From assembly GCF_023806625.1 (NCBI RefSeq), contig NZ_JAMTDX010000041.1, positions 107,333 through 144,280 of the forward strand: a stretch of 36,948 nt of DNA, given 5' to 3'. Source of the DNA: Accumulibacter sp. (lineage in GTDB: Bacteria > Pseudomonadota > Gammaproteobacteria > Burkholderiales > Rhodocyclaceae). How positions within the stretch are numbered: position 1 is the stretch's first letter; each line of letters starts with the position of its first letter. A program made the translations under genes and the position numbers. This document shows, in pieces, positions 8,188 through 16,214 of the stretch. The notes under the pieces are model-generated. The model was not told the DNA's origin. It saw only the letters and a program-made list of their open reading frames with translations, and did no database searches.

Positions 8188-8973
8188 TTGAAGGCCTTGA
8201 TACTCGCCGCCGGACAGGGCAGCCGACTGCGGCCGCTGACCGACGACATTCCCAAGTGTCTGGTCGAACTTGGCGGCAAGAGCCTGCTCGAGCGCCAGGC
8301 CACGGTGCTGCGCCGCGCCGGCATCCGGGACATCATTGTCGTTTCGGGTTACCGGGCCGACCAGATCGCTGCGCGTGGCTTCGCCACGCGCGTGAATCCG
8401 CGCTATGCGACGACCAACATGGTTGCCACGCTGTTCTGCGCCGCCGATCTCCTGAGCGGCAGCGACGATCTTCTGATCTGCTACGGCGACATCGTTTACG
8501 AGGGCCGCGTGCTCGCGGCCCTGCTCGCCGGTGAAGCGCCATTTACGGTGATGATCGATCGCCAGTGGCTGCGCTACTGGCGCCTGCGCCTGGAAGATCC
8601 GCTGACCGATGCCGAGACGCTCAAGCTCGGCCCGGGTGGCCGCTTGCGCGAACTGGGCAAGAAACCGCGTGACTACAGCGAAATCGAGGGTCAATACATG
8701 GGTCTGATCAAGGTGCGCGCCGACCACGTCGAGCGGCTGAGGGAGGTCTATGGATCGATGGACCGCGCTGCCGCCTACGACGGCAAGGATTTCGACAACA
8801 TGTACATGACCAGCTTCATCCAGTATCTGATCGACCACGGCTGGGACGTGCGCATCGCGGAGACCGACAACGGCTGGCTGGAGGTGGACAGCGTGAGCGA
8901 CCTGCGGCGCTACGAGGCGATGGCTGCCGACGGCACCCTTGCGCCCTTCTATGACTTGCGGGAAACGACATGA
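8188..8973 (+). CDS. Nucleotidyltransferase, probable CTP:phosphoglutamine cytidylyltransferase (Cj1416-like)
   Basis: A 261-residue NTP transferase of the phosphocholine/sugar-phosphate cytidylyltransferase type. The signature is complete: LAAGQGSRLRPLT at residues 6-18, then PKCLVEL, with Lys23 expected to contact the phosphate. The metal-binding Asp is in CYGDIVY (Asp101), and IDRQWLRYW and the late ETDNGWLEVDS motif follow the family pattern. In the C. jejuni pathway Cj1416 joins CTP to L-glutamine phosphate to make CDP-L-glutamine, the substrate of the Cj1417-type hydrolase; both partners are encoded just upstream here. The start is TTG at 8188, with AAAGGA eight bases before it and a TAA in frame just upstream, so no earlier start exists. 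A cytidylyltransferase for another phospho-compound cannot be excluded. Confidence 0.76.
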   Translation: MKALILAAGQGSRLRPLTDDIPKCLVELGGKSLLERQATVLRRAGIRDIIVVSGYRADQIAARGFATRVNPRYATTNMVATLFCAADLLSGSDDLLICYGDIVYEGRVLAALLAGEAPFTVMIDRQWLRYWRLRLEDPLTDAETLKLGPGGRLRELGKKPRDYSEIEGQYMGLIKVRADHVERLREVYGSMDRAAAYDGKDFDNMYMTSFIQYLIDHGWDVRIAETDNGWLEVDSVSDLRRYEAMAADGTLAPFYDLRETT

Positions 8974-9932
8974 TGACCATGCCTCTGGCACGCGAGGAAC
9001 TCGCCTGTGCCATCTGCGGCAGCAGCGGAGCGGTCAGCGAGATCGATACTTACAAGTCGACCTGGCTGTTCTGTGCAAGTTGCGGCTGTTATTCCCGGAT
9101 CCAGAAGGCCGCCTATCCGCTGGAAAGGGCGGCCAGGGCTCTGCTGCCGGTCTTTCGGTATGTGCCCAAGCTGAACGGGTTTCTGCATTCGCTGGGCCGC
9201 AAGAAGCAGGGTGTCGATTTCTACCGTTACTACTCGGAGCAACTGGCCTCTGGTGAACGTGGACCATGGGTGGGTCAATTCGAGATGGTGACGGCCGAGT
9301 TGCGTAGCGCCGACCTGCTGGTCGGCTGGAGCGGCTGCAAGGTACTCGAGATCAGCGGAGAACCTGGTTACTTTGCTCAGGACCTGATGAAAGCGGGCGC
9401 GGACGTCGTGGTCTCTGCCTTTGCCGACGATGTCGCGCGCGCGATGAGCGAGCGGCTCGGGGTGAACACCCTGACCTACGACTTCAATGCCGACGACATC
9501 GTGCGCAAGGTCGCCGCGGCCAATCAGAGTGGACCGTTCGACTTCGTCTTCATCCGTTTTGCGATCGGCTTCTGCGAGGACGTGCCAGTGCTGATGCGGA
9601 AGCTGTCTTCCCTGCTGAAGCAGGGGGGGTTGCTCTACGTGTCGTTCAGTCCGGCGTCGCGGGCAGTGCTGCTGCGCTGGATGTTCGATGACTACACCTA
9701 TCTGCGTCAATACACCGAGGCCCACCTGAGTGACGCGGCGGCTGCCGCCGATATGCGGGTCCGCGCCCGTTTCGACGAGGGCTATTTCCATTGGGACCGT
9801 GGACCGCACAGCCTGCACTGGTCGCTGCGGCCGTTTGCCCGGCGCTATTTCAACGCCAACCCCTTCTACCGGGACGGCGATGAGTACGACGCCGTGCAGC
9901 GCCGGGTGGCCCTGGTCTTTTGCAGGGGATGA
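8970..9932 (+). CDS. Zinc-ribbon SAM methyltransferase-like protein
   Basis: A 320-residue protein. The N-terminus has four or five cysteines in zinc-ribbon spacing (Cys13, Cys16, Cys35, Cys38, with Cys40 adjacent). A class I methyltransferase core follows with VLEISGEPGYFAQDLM at 125-140 in place of the usual glycine-rich loop, a FDFVFIRFAIG strand and a GGLLYVSFSP strand. This layout is like the C-methyltransferases and Methyltransf_23 proteins of sugar clusters, several of which have an N-terminal zinc finger. The loop is altered (GEPG), so SAM binding is likely but not certain. The ATG overlaps the stop of the cytidylyltransferase (ATGA), so it belongs to the phosphoramidate cassette by translation coupling and may be the second of two methyltransferases, as in Campylobacter. 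Confidence 0.62.
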   Translation: MMTMPLAREELACAICGSSGAVSEIDTYKSTWLFCASCGCYSRIQKAAYPLERAARALLPVFRYVPKLNGFLHSLGRKKQGVDFYRYYSEQLASGERGPWVGQFEMVTAELRSADLLVGWSGCKVLEISGEPGYFAQDLMKAGADVVVSAFADDVARAMSERLGVNTLTYDFNADDIVRKVAAANQSGPFDFVFIRFAIGFCEDVPVLMRKLSSLLKQGGLLYVSFSPASRAVLLRWMFDDYTYLRQYTEAHLSDAAAAADMRVRARFDEGYFHWDRGPHSLHWSLRPFARRYFNANPFYRDGDEYDAVQRRVALVFCRG

Positions 9933-9934
9933 AA

Positions 9935-10420
9935 ATGACGGCCGTAGACCTGCAGGGGGCCGCGCATGAGGCTGCGGCGCTGCTGGCTCGGATCGATGCC
10001 TGGCTGGCGGCTGATCTGCGCAGCGGGCCTGGCGACGGGGGGACGTCGTCAGCATCCACCCTGGATCTTGAAGGCGCGTTGCACAGCCAAGCCTGGTCAA
10101 ACCTGACTCCCGAGGCAGACGCTCAGCTCGACCGTCTGCGCAAGAAGATCGAGGTGGCGCGCAAGCTTTGTCGTTACTACGTGTCCGACCTGTCGCGCGC
10201 CGCGGAGCCGACGCCGCTGGCTGCGGCGGCGGTGCGGCGTCTCTGTGTTCTGCTGCTCAAGGCGGCGCTGGTCCGGGATGATGCCCGCTACCTGAACTCG
10301 GCGCTGAAGCTGCTCGACGGCGTGCTCGGCCGCGACGATTGCTCGTTCCCGGACGAACTGCGCCAGCTCGCACGCTCGACGCTCGATGCGCTCGTGCCGC
10401 CGGCGCCTCCTTCGACATGA
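9935..10420 (+). CDS. Hypothetical protein, 161 residues, helical
   Basis: I do not recognise this protein. It is Ala/Leu/Arg-rich and predicted by eye to be helical, with a flexible Gly/Ser stretch at about residues 28-40 and a short basic helix (LDRLRKKIEVARKLCRYYV). It has no signal peptide, membrane segment or metal motif. The start is set at ATG 9935 because AGGGG lies six bases upstream; ATG 9929 would sit directly on that site. The gene begins just after the methyltransferase stop and its stop overlaps the next ATG (ATGA), so it is translated as part of the operon. That coupling, with normal codon use, argues that it is real. It could be a helper or scaffold for a neighbouring enzyme, but nothing in the sequence shows this. 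Confidence 0.6.
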   Translation: MTAVDLQGAAHEAAALLARIDAWLAADLRSGPGDGGTSSASTLDLEGALHSQAWSNLTPEADAQLDRLRKKIEVARKLCRYYVSDLSRAAEPTPLAAAAVRRLCVLLLKAALVRDDARYLNSALKLLDGVLGRDDCSFPDELRQLARSTLDALVPPAPPST

Positions 10421-11241
10421 GAACCATCCCCTTGGCCCTGCTGGTCTTCCGCGGTGGTTGTCCGGTCACCGAGGCCTATCTCGCCTACCTGAGCTTGCAT
10501 GAGATGCGGCCGGCCTTGATCCTGGCCATCGACTACGTGGGCGACGGCCCGCGCTCAGAGCGGCTGCGCCGGTTGGTGGGCACAGGTGTGGCCGCGCGCC
10601 TGCAGCGCATCCGACGCAACCGTGCCGCGCGCGTGCCCGCGGCGCTGGCCGAGACGCTGCAGAGGAGCTTGCCGGTAGTGCTCACGCCCGGTCGCGAGCC
10701 GGACTACGAGGCCGTTGCGCAACGGGTACTGCGCCTGACGGTCGACAACTACGCGGACCCACGCCTGCTGAAGGCCATGCGTGACTGCGGCGTGCGGACC
10801 TTCCTGTACTGCTCGGGCGGGCGGGTGCCAGCCGCGTATTTCAAGGAGGACTTGAGTATCCTGCATATCCACCCAGGCGTCGTGCCGCATGTACGCGGAT
10901 CCGACGGGCTGCTATGGTCGATGCTGGCTCGCGGACGTCCCGGCTGCAGCTGTTTCTACATGGACGCAGGAATCGATACGGGTAGACTGATCGCCACGGC
11001 GGAGTATGAGCCGCCGCGTTGGTCCGGCCTGCGAGCCGACGCCGATGGGTTGTACCACGCACTGCTGTACTGCTACGACCCGCACCTGCGTGCGGCGCTG
11101 CTGATTTCGGTGCTCGAAAGGCTGGCGCCCGGCCAGGACCTGGCCGCTCTGGAAACCGCCGCACAGCCACACGGCGGTGGCCACTACTACACGATGCATC
11201 CCGAGCTGCGTGCGCGCGTCCTGGCCCGGCTCTTTGGATGA
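10417..11241 (+). CDS. Formyltransferase-fold protein (sugar N-formyltransferase-like)
   Basis: A 274-residue protein whose middle matches the formyl-tetrahydrofolate transferase fold. ILHIHPGVVPHVRGSDG (residues 148-164) corresponds to the family INxHPSxLPxxRG block, and MDAGIDTGRLI (Asp187) to the GxDtGpII block. In the usual Asn-His-Asp triad the Asn position is His150 here, while His152 and Asp187 are kept. The N-terminal 60 residues and the C-terminal tail (HGGGHYYTMHPEL) also resemble the formyl_transf_N family seen in polysaccharide clusters. In this setting it could N-formylate an amino sugar, but the missing Asn makes catalysis uncertain. The ATG overlaps the stop of the preceding gene and its own stop overlaps the flippase ATG. 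Confidence 0.66.
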   Translation: MRTIPLALLVFRGGCPVTEAYLAYLSLHEMRPALILAIDYVGDGPRSERLRRLVGTGVAARLQRIRRNRAARVPAALAETLQRSLPVVLTPGREPDYEAVAQRVLRLTVDNYADPRLLKAMRDCGVRTFLYCSGGRVPAAYFKEDLSILHIHPGVVPHVRGSDGLLWSMLARGRPGCSCFYMDAGIDTGRLIATAEYEPPRWSGLRADADGLYHALLYCYDPHLRAALLISVLERLAPGQDLAALETAAQPHGGGHYYTMHPELRARVLARLFG

Positions 11242-12536
11242 GAGTGGCCGAGGTCATGACGCACCACCTGCTCGCGGTGTGGCTGCAGCGCTGGCGCAGC
11301 TCGGCACTGTTGCGTCGCCTCGGCGCGCTGACCTCGGCGACGGCGCTGGCGCAGGCGATCCAGCTGGCCAACTTCGTTGTTCTCGCCAAGCTCTACACGC
11401 TGGCCGAGGTCGGCATATACAGCGTGTTTGCCGCCATCGTCGGCACGCTGGCGCCCGTTGCGCTGCTGGGCTATGAGATGCTGATTCCTGCCGTTGCGGA
11501 CGACGACCTGGCGCCCTGCCTCAAGGCTCTGCTGCTGCTCGTGCTGCCCATGGCGGCCGCGTTGTGCCTGCTGGCCGCGTTGCTGTCGTATGACCACGCG
11601 GCCGCTGTGGGCCCGTGGGTGGCCGGAGCGATGATCCAGCGGCTGGCCGAGATGTTCAACGTACGAGGCAATCGCTTCCGCTGGATCGGCGTCGCCCGCC
11701 TCGCACCGCCGCTGACGATGGCGGTCTTGCTGGCCGCCTTCGCCTGGTGCGGAGTGCAGGATGTCGACCGCCTGATCGCCTGGCAGGCCGGCCTCACGCT
11801 GGTGCTGGGGGTGTGCTACGCGGTCTTGACCTTGCCACGTGCGCTCCTCTCGGCCCCGCATACCTTGGCCCGACTGCGCGCGACACTGCGTAAGCTGGCC
11901 AATGCGCCGATGTACCTGATGCCGTCCAACCTGCTGAACCTGGCGGCCTACAATGTTCCAGTGCTGGTGATCGGCGAATGGTTCGGCCCCGAACTGGCAG
12001 CACAGTATGCCTACGTGCTGCGCTTCGGCTTCGGTCCGGTTGGCCTGGTGGGGGGGACTCTGTACCAGGTCTTCTACGGCTTGCTGGCGGAGGCGGTGCG
12101 TACCGGCAACGAAGCGATCTTCCGCCAGTTCGTGCGGGCTCGTCGTCACGTGGCGCTGGTGGCGCTGGCCGCTGCCCTGGGTATGGCGCTGGTCTATCCG
12201 GTCGGCTTCCGTTACGTGCTCGGGCAGGAGTGGATGACGGCCGGCTGGATCGCGATGGTCTTTTCCCCCTTCTTTGCCGCGATGCTGTACCTGACACCGT
12301 TGTCCGTGTCGCTGAACGTCTTCTCGAAGCAGCAGTACGAACTCAAGACCCAGCTTCATTACTTCGCCATCTCGGTGCTCTCCTTCGGCCTGGCGATCGT
12401 CACCGGCAACGCCTGGGTTGGCTTCGTTCTTTTCTCGGCGCTCGGCTGCCTGCGCTATGCGTTGCTGCTACGCGATATCAACGAGGTGCTCGTAGACCAC
12501 AAGGTCACCGGACATGACCCTGATCCGCGCACTTGA
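11238..12536 (+). CDS. wzx: Polysaccharide flippase (Wzx/MOP family), first copy
   Basis: A 432-residue membrane protein with about 12 hydrophobic segments and the general pattern of polysaccharide transporters of the MOP superfamily. The N-terminus (TSATALAQAIQLANFVVLAKLYT, then VGIYSVFAAIVG) has the first two helices usual for Wzx, and a long basic loop separates the two halves. It would flip the undecaprenyl-linked repeat unit to the outer face of the inner membrane. The ATG at 11238 overlaps the formyltransferase-like stop, and the 3' end overlaps the next gene by 23 bases. A second, unrelated-looking flippase occurs at 19685, so the locus may export two different units or be a merger of two loci. 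Confidence 0.82.
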   Translation: MRVAEVMTHHLLAVWLQRWRSSALLRRLGALTSATALAQAIQLANFVVLAKLYTLAEVGIYSVFAAIVGTLAPVALLGYEMLIPAVADDDLAPCLKALLLLVLPMAAALCLLAALLSYDHAAAVGPWVAGAMIQRLAEMFNVRGNRFRWIGVARLAPPLTMAVLLAAFAWCGVQDVDRLIAWQAGLTLVLGVCYAVLTLPRALLSAPHTLARLRATLRKLANAPMYLMPSNLLNLAAYNVPVLVIGEWFGPELAAQYAYVLRFGFGPVGLVGGTLYQVFYGLLAEAVRTGNEAIFRQFVRARRHVALVALAAALGMALVYPVGFRYVLGQEWMTAGWIAMVFSPFFAAMLYLTPLSVSLNVFSKQQYELKTQLHYFAISVLSFGLAIVTGNAWVGFVLFSALGCLRYALLLRDINEVLVDHKVTGHDPDPRT

Positions 12537-13638
12537 GTACGCGCTGGGGCCGAGGTTCCGCAAGGATCTCCTCTCGCTGCTCCGCCACCGGATGCAGCCC
12601 TCCCCAGACGTCCTGTTCGTGGCCGGTAGCCAGGTCGACCTGCAATGGGTGATCCCGGCCTACGAGGCGGCCGTCGCGCGTGGCCTGAACTGCGCTTTTG
12701 CCGGGCCTGACTTGAGCGTGCCGCCCGGCGCGGCCTACGTGAACATGACCATGCACGTGCTGCGCTTCGCCCGCGCGACGCTCCTGGTGACGGCCACCAG
12801 CGGCCTGACTTTGGCCCGCATGCCGCGAAGTTGCGTGCGCCGGGTGGCGGTACCGCACTCGCTGGTCAGTCTCCACATGGTCTATCCGCCGGGCACCTTC
12901 GACGGCTACACGGATGTCTTCTGCTGCGGCGAGCATCACCTAGTCGAGATTGAAGCGATGAACCGGCGAGACGGGCTGGCCGGGCGCCGCCCCGTGCTGA
13001 TCGGCTATGGCAAGTTCGAGCGTCTGGCGACGACCCGGCCCACCGCGCCCACGGTCGACGGCGGGCCGACACATGTGCTGGTCGGCCCCTCGTGGGGACC
13101 GGGTAACCTTCTCGAGACCTTGGGCGAAGCCCTGCTCATACGGCTGCTTGCCGAGGGTTACCGCGTGACGCTGCGGCCCCATCCGTCCTTCTTCGTGTAC
13201 GGCGACGCGTTGATCGCCCGCATCGTCGAAGGCCTGCGGGGTTTCTCCTCGTTCGTCCTGGAAAATTCGGTCGAGGAAAGCCACGCGCTGTGGACGGCGG
13301 ACATGATGATCGCCGATTACTCGGGCTTTGCCATGGAGTTCGCCTTCGTTCGCGAGAGGCCTGTTCTCTACGTCGACGTGCCGCCGAAAGTGCTGAACCC
13401 TGGTTGGCGCGACCTGGGGCCGACGCCGCTGGAGCTTGCAGTACGCGAGCGGATTGGAGTGGTCGTGCCGCCGGCCGTCGATGAGGTGATCGCAGGCTTG
13501 GCCCGGCTTGGGCAAGACACGGCTCAGTGGGCAAGCCGAATCCGGCAGGAGCGCGAACGCCACTGGGTGAACTTCGGCGGCTTCGGCGAGGCCTGTGCCG
13601 AAGAACTGGCCGGCATGCTCGCGACGGCCCGGCAATGA
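12514..13638 (+). CDS. CDP-glycerol glycerophosphotransferase-like (TagB/TagF) transferase
   Basis: A 374-residue soluble protein with a GT-B-like C-terminal half. RPHPSFF (His223) and MIADYSGFAMEFAFVRERPV (Asp268 to Gly271) match the conserved His and DYSG region of TagB/TagF and related enzymes, which take a polyol phosphate from a CDP-activated donor. The N-terminal half has VAGSQVDLQWVIPAYEAA and VGPSWGPGNLLETLG loops. There is no clear membrane anchor. Because genes just upstream would make CDP-activated phosphoramidate, this is a candidate for the enzyme that moves the group to the glycan; a normal polyol-phosphate or sugar transfer is the alternative. It overlaps the flippase by 23 bases and ends four bases before the amidotransferase ATG. 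Confidence 0.65.
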   Translation: MTLIRALEYALGPRFRKDLLSLLRHRMQPSPDVLFVAGSQVDLQWVIPAYEAAVARGLNCAFAGPDLSVPPGAAYVNMTMHVLRFARATLLVTATSGLTLARMPRSCVRRVAVPHSLVSLHMVYPPGTFDGYTDVFCCGEHHLVEIEAMNRRDGLAGRRPVLIGYGKFERLATTRPTAPTVDGGPTHVLVGPSWGPGNLLETLGEALLIRLLAEGYRVTLRPHPSFFVYGDALIARIVEGLRGFSSFVLENSVEESHALWTADMMIADYSGFAMEFAFVRERPVLYVDVPPKVLNPGWRDLGPTPLELAVRERIGVVVPPAVDEVIAGLARLGQDTAQWASRIRQERERHWVNFGGFGEACAEELAGMLATARQ

Positions 13639-13642
13639 GAAA

Positions 13643-14806
13643 ATGACAGGTTACGACAGCTTGCCGCCCATGCCCTATCAGATCTGCACCCGCTGCATCA
13701 TGGATACCAGCGATCCGGACATCGAGTTCGATGCCGCCGGCGTCTGCAACCACTGCCGAAATTTCGACCAGCATCTTCGCCCGCACTGGCACCCGGACGA
13801 GACGGGGCGCCGCATGCTGGACGCAATCGTCGCGAAGATCAAGCGCGAAGGGCAGAGCAAGTCTTATGATTGCGCCATCGGCCTCAGCGGCGGCGTCGAC
13901 AGCTCGTACCTTGCCTACGTGGCGCGCAAGCAACTGGGGCTTCGCCTGCTCGCCGTGCATGTGGACGGCGGCTGGAATTCGGAGCTGGCGATACGCAACA
14001 TCGAGAACATCGTGCGCAAGCTCGACGTCGACCTGCACACCTACGTGGTCGACTGGGAAGAGATGCGCGATCTGCAGCGCGCCTTCCTGCGCGCCGGGCT
14101 TGCCAACCAGGACGTGCCGCAGGATCACGCCTTCTTCGCCGCGCTGTACAGCAACGCCCAGGCCTATGGCCTGCGCTTCGTACTCAGCGGCGGCAACATC
14201 GCGACCGAGTCGGTGATGCCGGCTGAGTGGGCCTACAATGCCATGGACCTGCGCCATCTCGAAGCGGTGCACCGGCGTTTCGGCAACGGCAGACTCCAGA
14301 GTTTCCCGCGAGTCAATTTCTTCCGCTACTATTTCTGGAATCGCTACGTCAAGCGGATGCAGGTGATTCGCCCCCTCAACTACCTGCCCTACGTGAAGGA
14401 TGAGGCGATCGCGACGCTCGAGCGCGAACTTGGTTTCCAATACTACGGCGGCAAGCATTTCGAGTCGCGCTTCACCAAATGGCAGCAACTCTACTACCGT
14501 CGGCGCAAGTTCGGCTACGACGAGCGGCGTGCCTACCTGTCGAGCCTGGTTCTATCCGGGCAGATGACGCGGAACCAGGCCGTGGTCGCCCTTGCCGGCG
14601 ACACCGACAGCGAGCGCGAGGCGGAGCAAGACACGGACTATGTCCTGAAGAAACTCGCCGTCGGCGAGGAAGAGTTCCGTGGGCTGATGGCGCAGCCGCC
14701 GCGGACGTTTCGCGACTACCCGTCCAACTACCTCCTGTTCAATACCAAGACCGCCCTGCGTGAGTGGCTGCGCTCAAAAGGAATACACCTTCACCCGAAC
14801 TCCTGA
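13643..14806 (+). CDS. wbpG: N-acetyl sugar amidotransferase, WbpG/PseA type, first copy
   Basis: A 387-residue PP-loop ATP pyrophosphatase that turns a sugar acetamido group into an acetamidino group using ammonia supplied by HisH/HisF partners. Cysteines for a zinc site are Cys15, Cys18, Cys35 and Cys38 (ICTRC and GVCNHC), and the PP-loop SGGVDSS is at 82-88. LSGGNIATES and KHFESRFTKW are typical of WbpG. ATG 13643 is chosen; ATG 13670 gives a shorter form starting MPYQICTRC, which is the usual family start, so it remains possible. The next two genes are its dedicated HisH and HisF. It shares most motifs with the copy at 23162 but differs through much of its length, so the two are not a recent duplication. 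Confidence 0.85.
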   Translation: MTGYDSLPPMPYQICTRCIMDTSDPDIEFDAAGVCNHCRNFDQHLRPHWHPDETGRRMLDAIVAKIKREGQSKSYDCAIGLSGGVDSSYLAYVARKQLGLRLLAVHVDGGWNSELAIRNIENIVRKLDVDLHTYVVDWEEMRDLQRAFLRAGLANQDVPQDHAFFAALYSNAQAYGLRFVLSGGNIATESVMPAEWAYNAMDLRHLEAVHRRFGNGRLQSFPRVNFFRYYFWNRYVKRMQVIRPLNYLPYVKDEAIATLERELGFQYYGGKHFESRFTKWQQLYYRRRKFGYDERRAYLSSLVLSGQMTRNQAVVALAGDTDSEREAEQDTDYVLKKLAVGEEEFRGLMAQPPRTFRDYPSNYLLFNTKTALREWLRSKGIHLHPNS

Positions 14807-14844
14807 GTCCCCGGGCCAGGGGCGAGTGAATAGGATGCAAGTCT

Positions 14845-15459
14845 ATGATTGTTGTTGACTACGGCGTCGGCAATCTGTCTTCGGTGTGCAACATGTTGCG
14901 CAAGGTTGGCGCAGAAGTATCGGTATCGAGCGACGCCGAGGAAATCCTGGCGGCAGACAAGCTGGTCCTGCCCGGTGTCGGCCATTTCGACCACGGGATG
15001 AACAGGCTCGATGCCTCGCGACTACGCGGCGTCCTTGAGCGCTATGCGCTGGAATTGCGGCGACCGGTGCTGGGCATATGCCTTGGTGCGCAGATACTGG
15101 GTAGGGGCAGTGAGGAGGGGACGGCGGCCGGTTTGGGCTGGATCGACATGCATTGCCTCCGCCTCCCGGCTCTGCCCGGCCTGCGCGTCCCGCATATGGG
15201 TTGGGCGCCCGTGAGCCAGAGGCGGCCATGCCCGCTGCTCGACGGTGCAGCAGCCGACGCGCGGTATTACTTCGTGCATTCCTATTACCTCGATTGCGCC
15301 GATCAGTCCGACGTGGTCGGCACATCGGAGCATGGCATCGAATTCGCCAGCGTCGTGCAGCGCGGTCATATCTTCGGCACGCAGTTCCATCCCGAGAAAT
15401 CCCTGCGCCATGGCATGGCGGTGATGCGTGCGTTTTCCGAGTACTGTCCAGATGAATAG
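14845..15459 (+). CDS. hisH: HisH-like glutaminase subunit for the sugar amidotransferase, first copy
   Basis: A 204-residue class I glutaminase that frees ammonia from glutamine. Catalytic residues are present: Cys79 in GICLGAQIL, and His182 and Glu184 in FHPEKS. The N-terminus VDYGVGNLSSVCNML and the PHMGWAPV segment are standard HisH signatures. It lies between a WbpG gene and a HisF gene and overlaps the latter by 8 bases, with no other histidine genes nearby, so it serves sugar amidine formation rather than histidine synthesis. AGGATG about eight bases upstream of the ATG is a good ribosome site. P. aeruginosa O-antigen loci show the same trio. Confidence 0.87.
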   Translation: MIVVDYGVGNLSSVCNMLRKVGAEVSVSSDAEEILAADKLVLPGVGHFDHGMNRLDASRLRGVLERYALELRRPVLGICLGAQILGRGSEEGTAAGLGWIDMHCLRLPALPGLRVPHMGWAPVSQRRPCPLLDGAAADARYYFVHSYYLDCADQSDVVGTSEHGIEFASVVQRGHIFGTQFHPEKSLRHGMAVMRAFSEYCPDE

Positions 15460-16213
15460 GACGCGCGTCATTCCGGTGCTCATGTTGCGCGGTCGAGGGT
15501 TGGTCAAGACAGAGAAGTTCAGGAAGGCCAGGTACGTCGGCGATCCGCTGAACGCGGTGCGCATCTTCAACGAAAAAGAGGTGGACGAACTGGTGTTTCT
15601 CGATATATCGGCGACCGCTGGCGGGCGAGAACCACCGTTCGATCTGCTCGCCGACATAGCGGGCGAGGCTTTCATGCCCATGGCCTACGGAGGGGGGGTC
15701 AGGAGCCTGGAACATGTTCGGCAGATATTCGCCCTGGGCTTCGAGAAGGTCATCCTCGGCAGTGCCGCCTATCGCGGCCTGGACCTCGTCCGGGAGGCGT
15801 CTGCCATCTACGGAGCGCAGAGCATCGTTGGCTGCATCGACGTCAGGAAGAGCTTCCTGGGACGATACGAACTGACCTCGCACTCGGCGCATCGACGACA
15901 GGCGGTCGGGCTGGCGGAGCATCTGGCGGCGCTCGAACGATCCGGTGTGGGCGAGATCCTGGTGAACGCGGTGGACCGGGATGGAACCATGTCCGGCTAC
16001 GACCTGAAGCTGATTCGGGAAGTGGCGTCGCGAGTCTCGGTGCCCGTGGTTGCCTGCGGTGGTGCGGGCAGCATCGACGACTTTGTCCTCGCCGTACACC
16101 AAGGTGGTGCAGCAGCCGTTGCCGCCGGCAGCCTTTTTGTCTTCATGGGGCCGCACCGGGCGGTGCTGATAAATTACCCTGAGCGTGACCTACTGAGCCG
16201 CTGTTTGCCCTGA
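15452..16213 (+). CDS. hisF: HisF-like ammonia-channelling subunit for the sugar amidotransferase, first copy
   Basis: A 253-residue TIM barrel of the HisF family. The barrel phosphate-binding loops are recognisable (AYGGGVRS, CGGAGS). Asp130 (GCIDVRK) is kept, but the other catalytic acid of true HisF, Asp11, is Met11 here (PVLML). That change fits a protein that only conducts ammonia from HisH to WbpG and no longer cyclises imidazole glycerol phosphate. RARYVGDPLNAV-type text (KARYVGDPLNAVRIFNEKEV) near residue 26 is the pattern of the LPS-type HisF2 proteins. ATG 15452 lies inside the HisH stop region; the asparagine synthetase-like gene begins one base after its stop. Confidence 0.86.
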   Translation: MNRTRVIPVLMLRGRGLVKTEKFRKARYVGDPLNAVRIFNEKEVDELVFLDISATAGGREPPFDLLADIAGEAFMPMAYGGGVRSLEHVRQIFALGFEKVILGSAAYRGLDLVREASAIYGAQSIVGCIDVRKSFLGRYELTSHSAHRRQAVGLAEHLAALERSGVGEILVNAVDRDGTMSGYDLKLIREVASRVSVPVVACGGAGSIDDFVLAVHQGGAAAVAAGSLFVFMGPHRAVLINYPERDLLSRCLP

Positions 16214-16214
16214 T

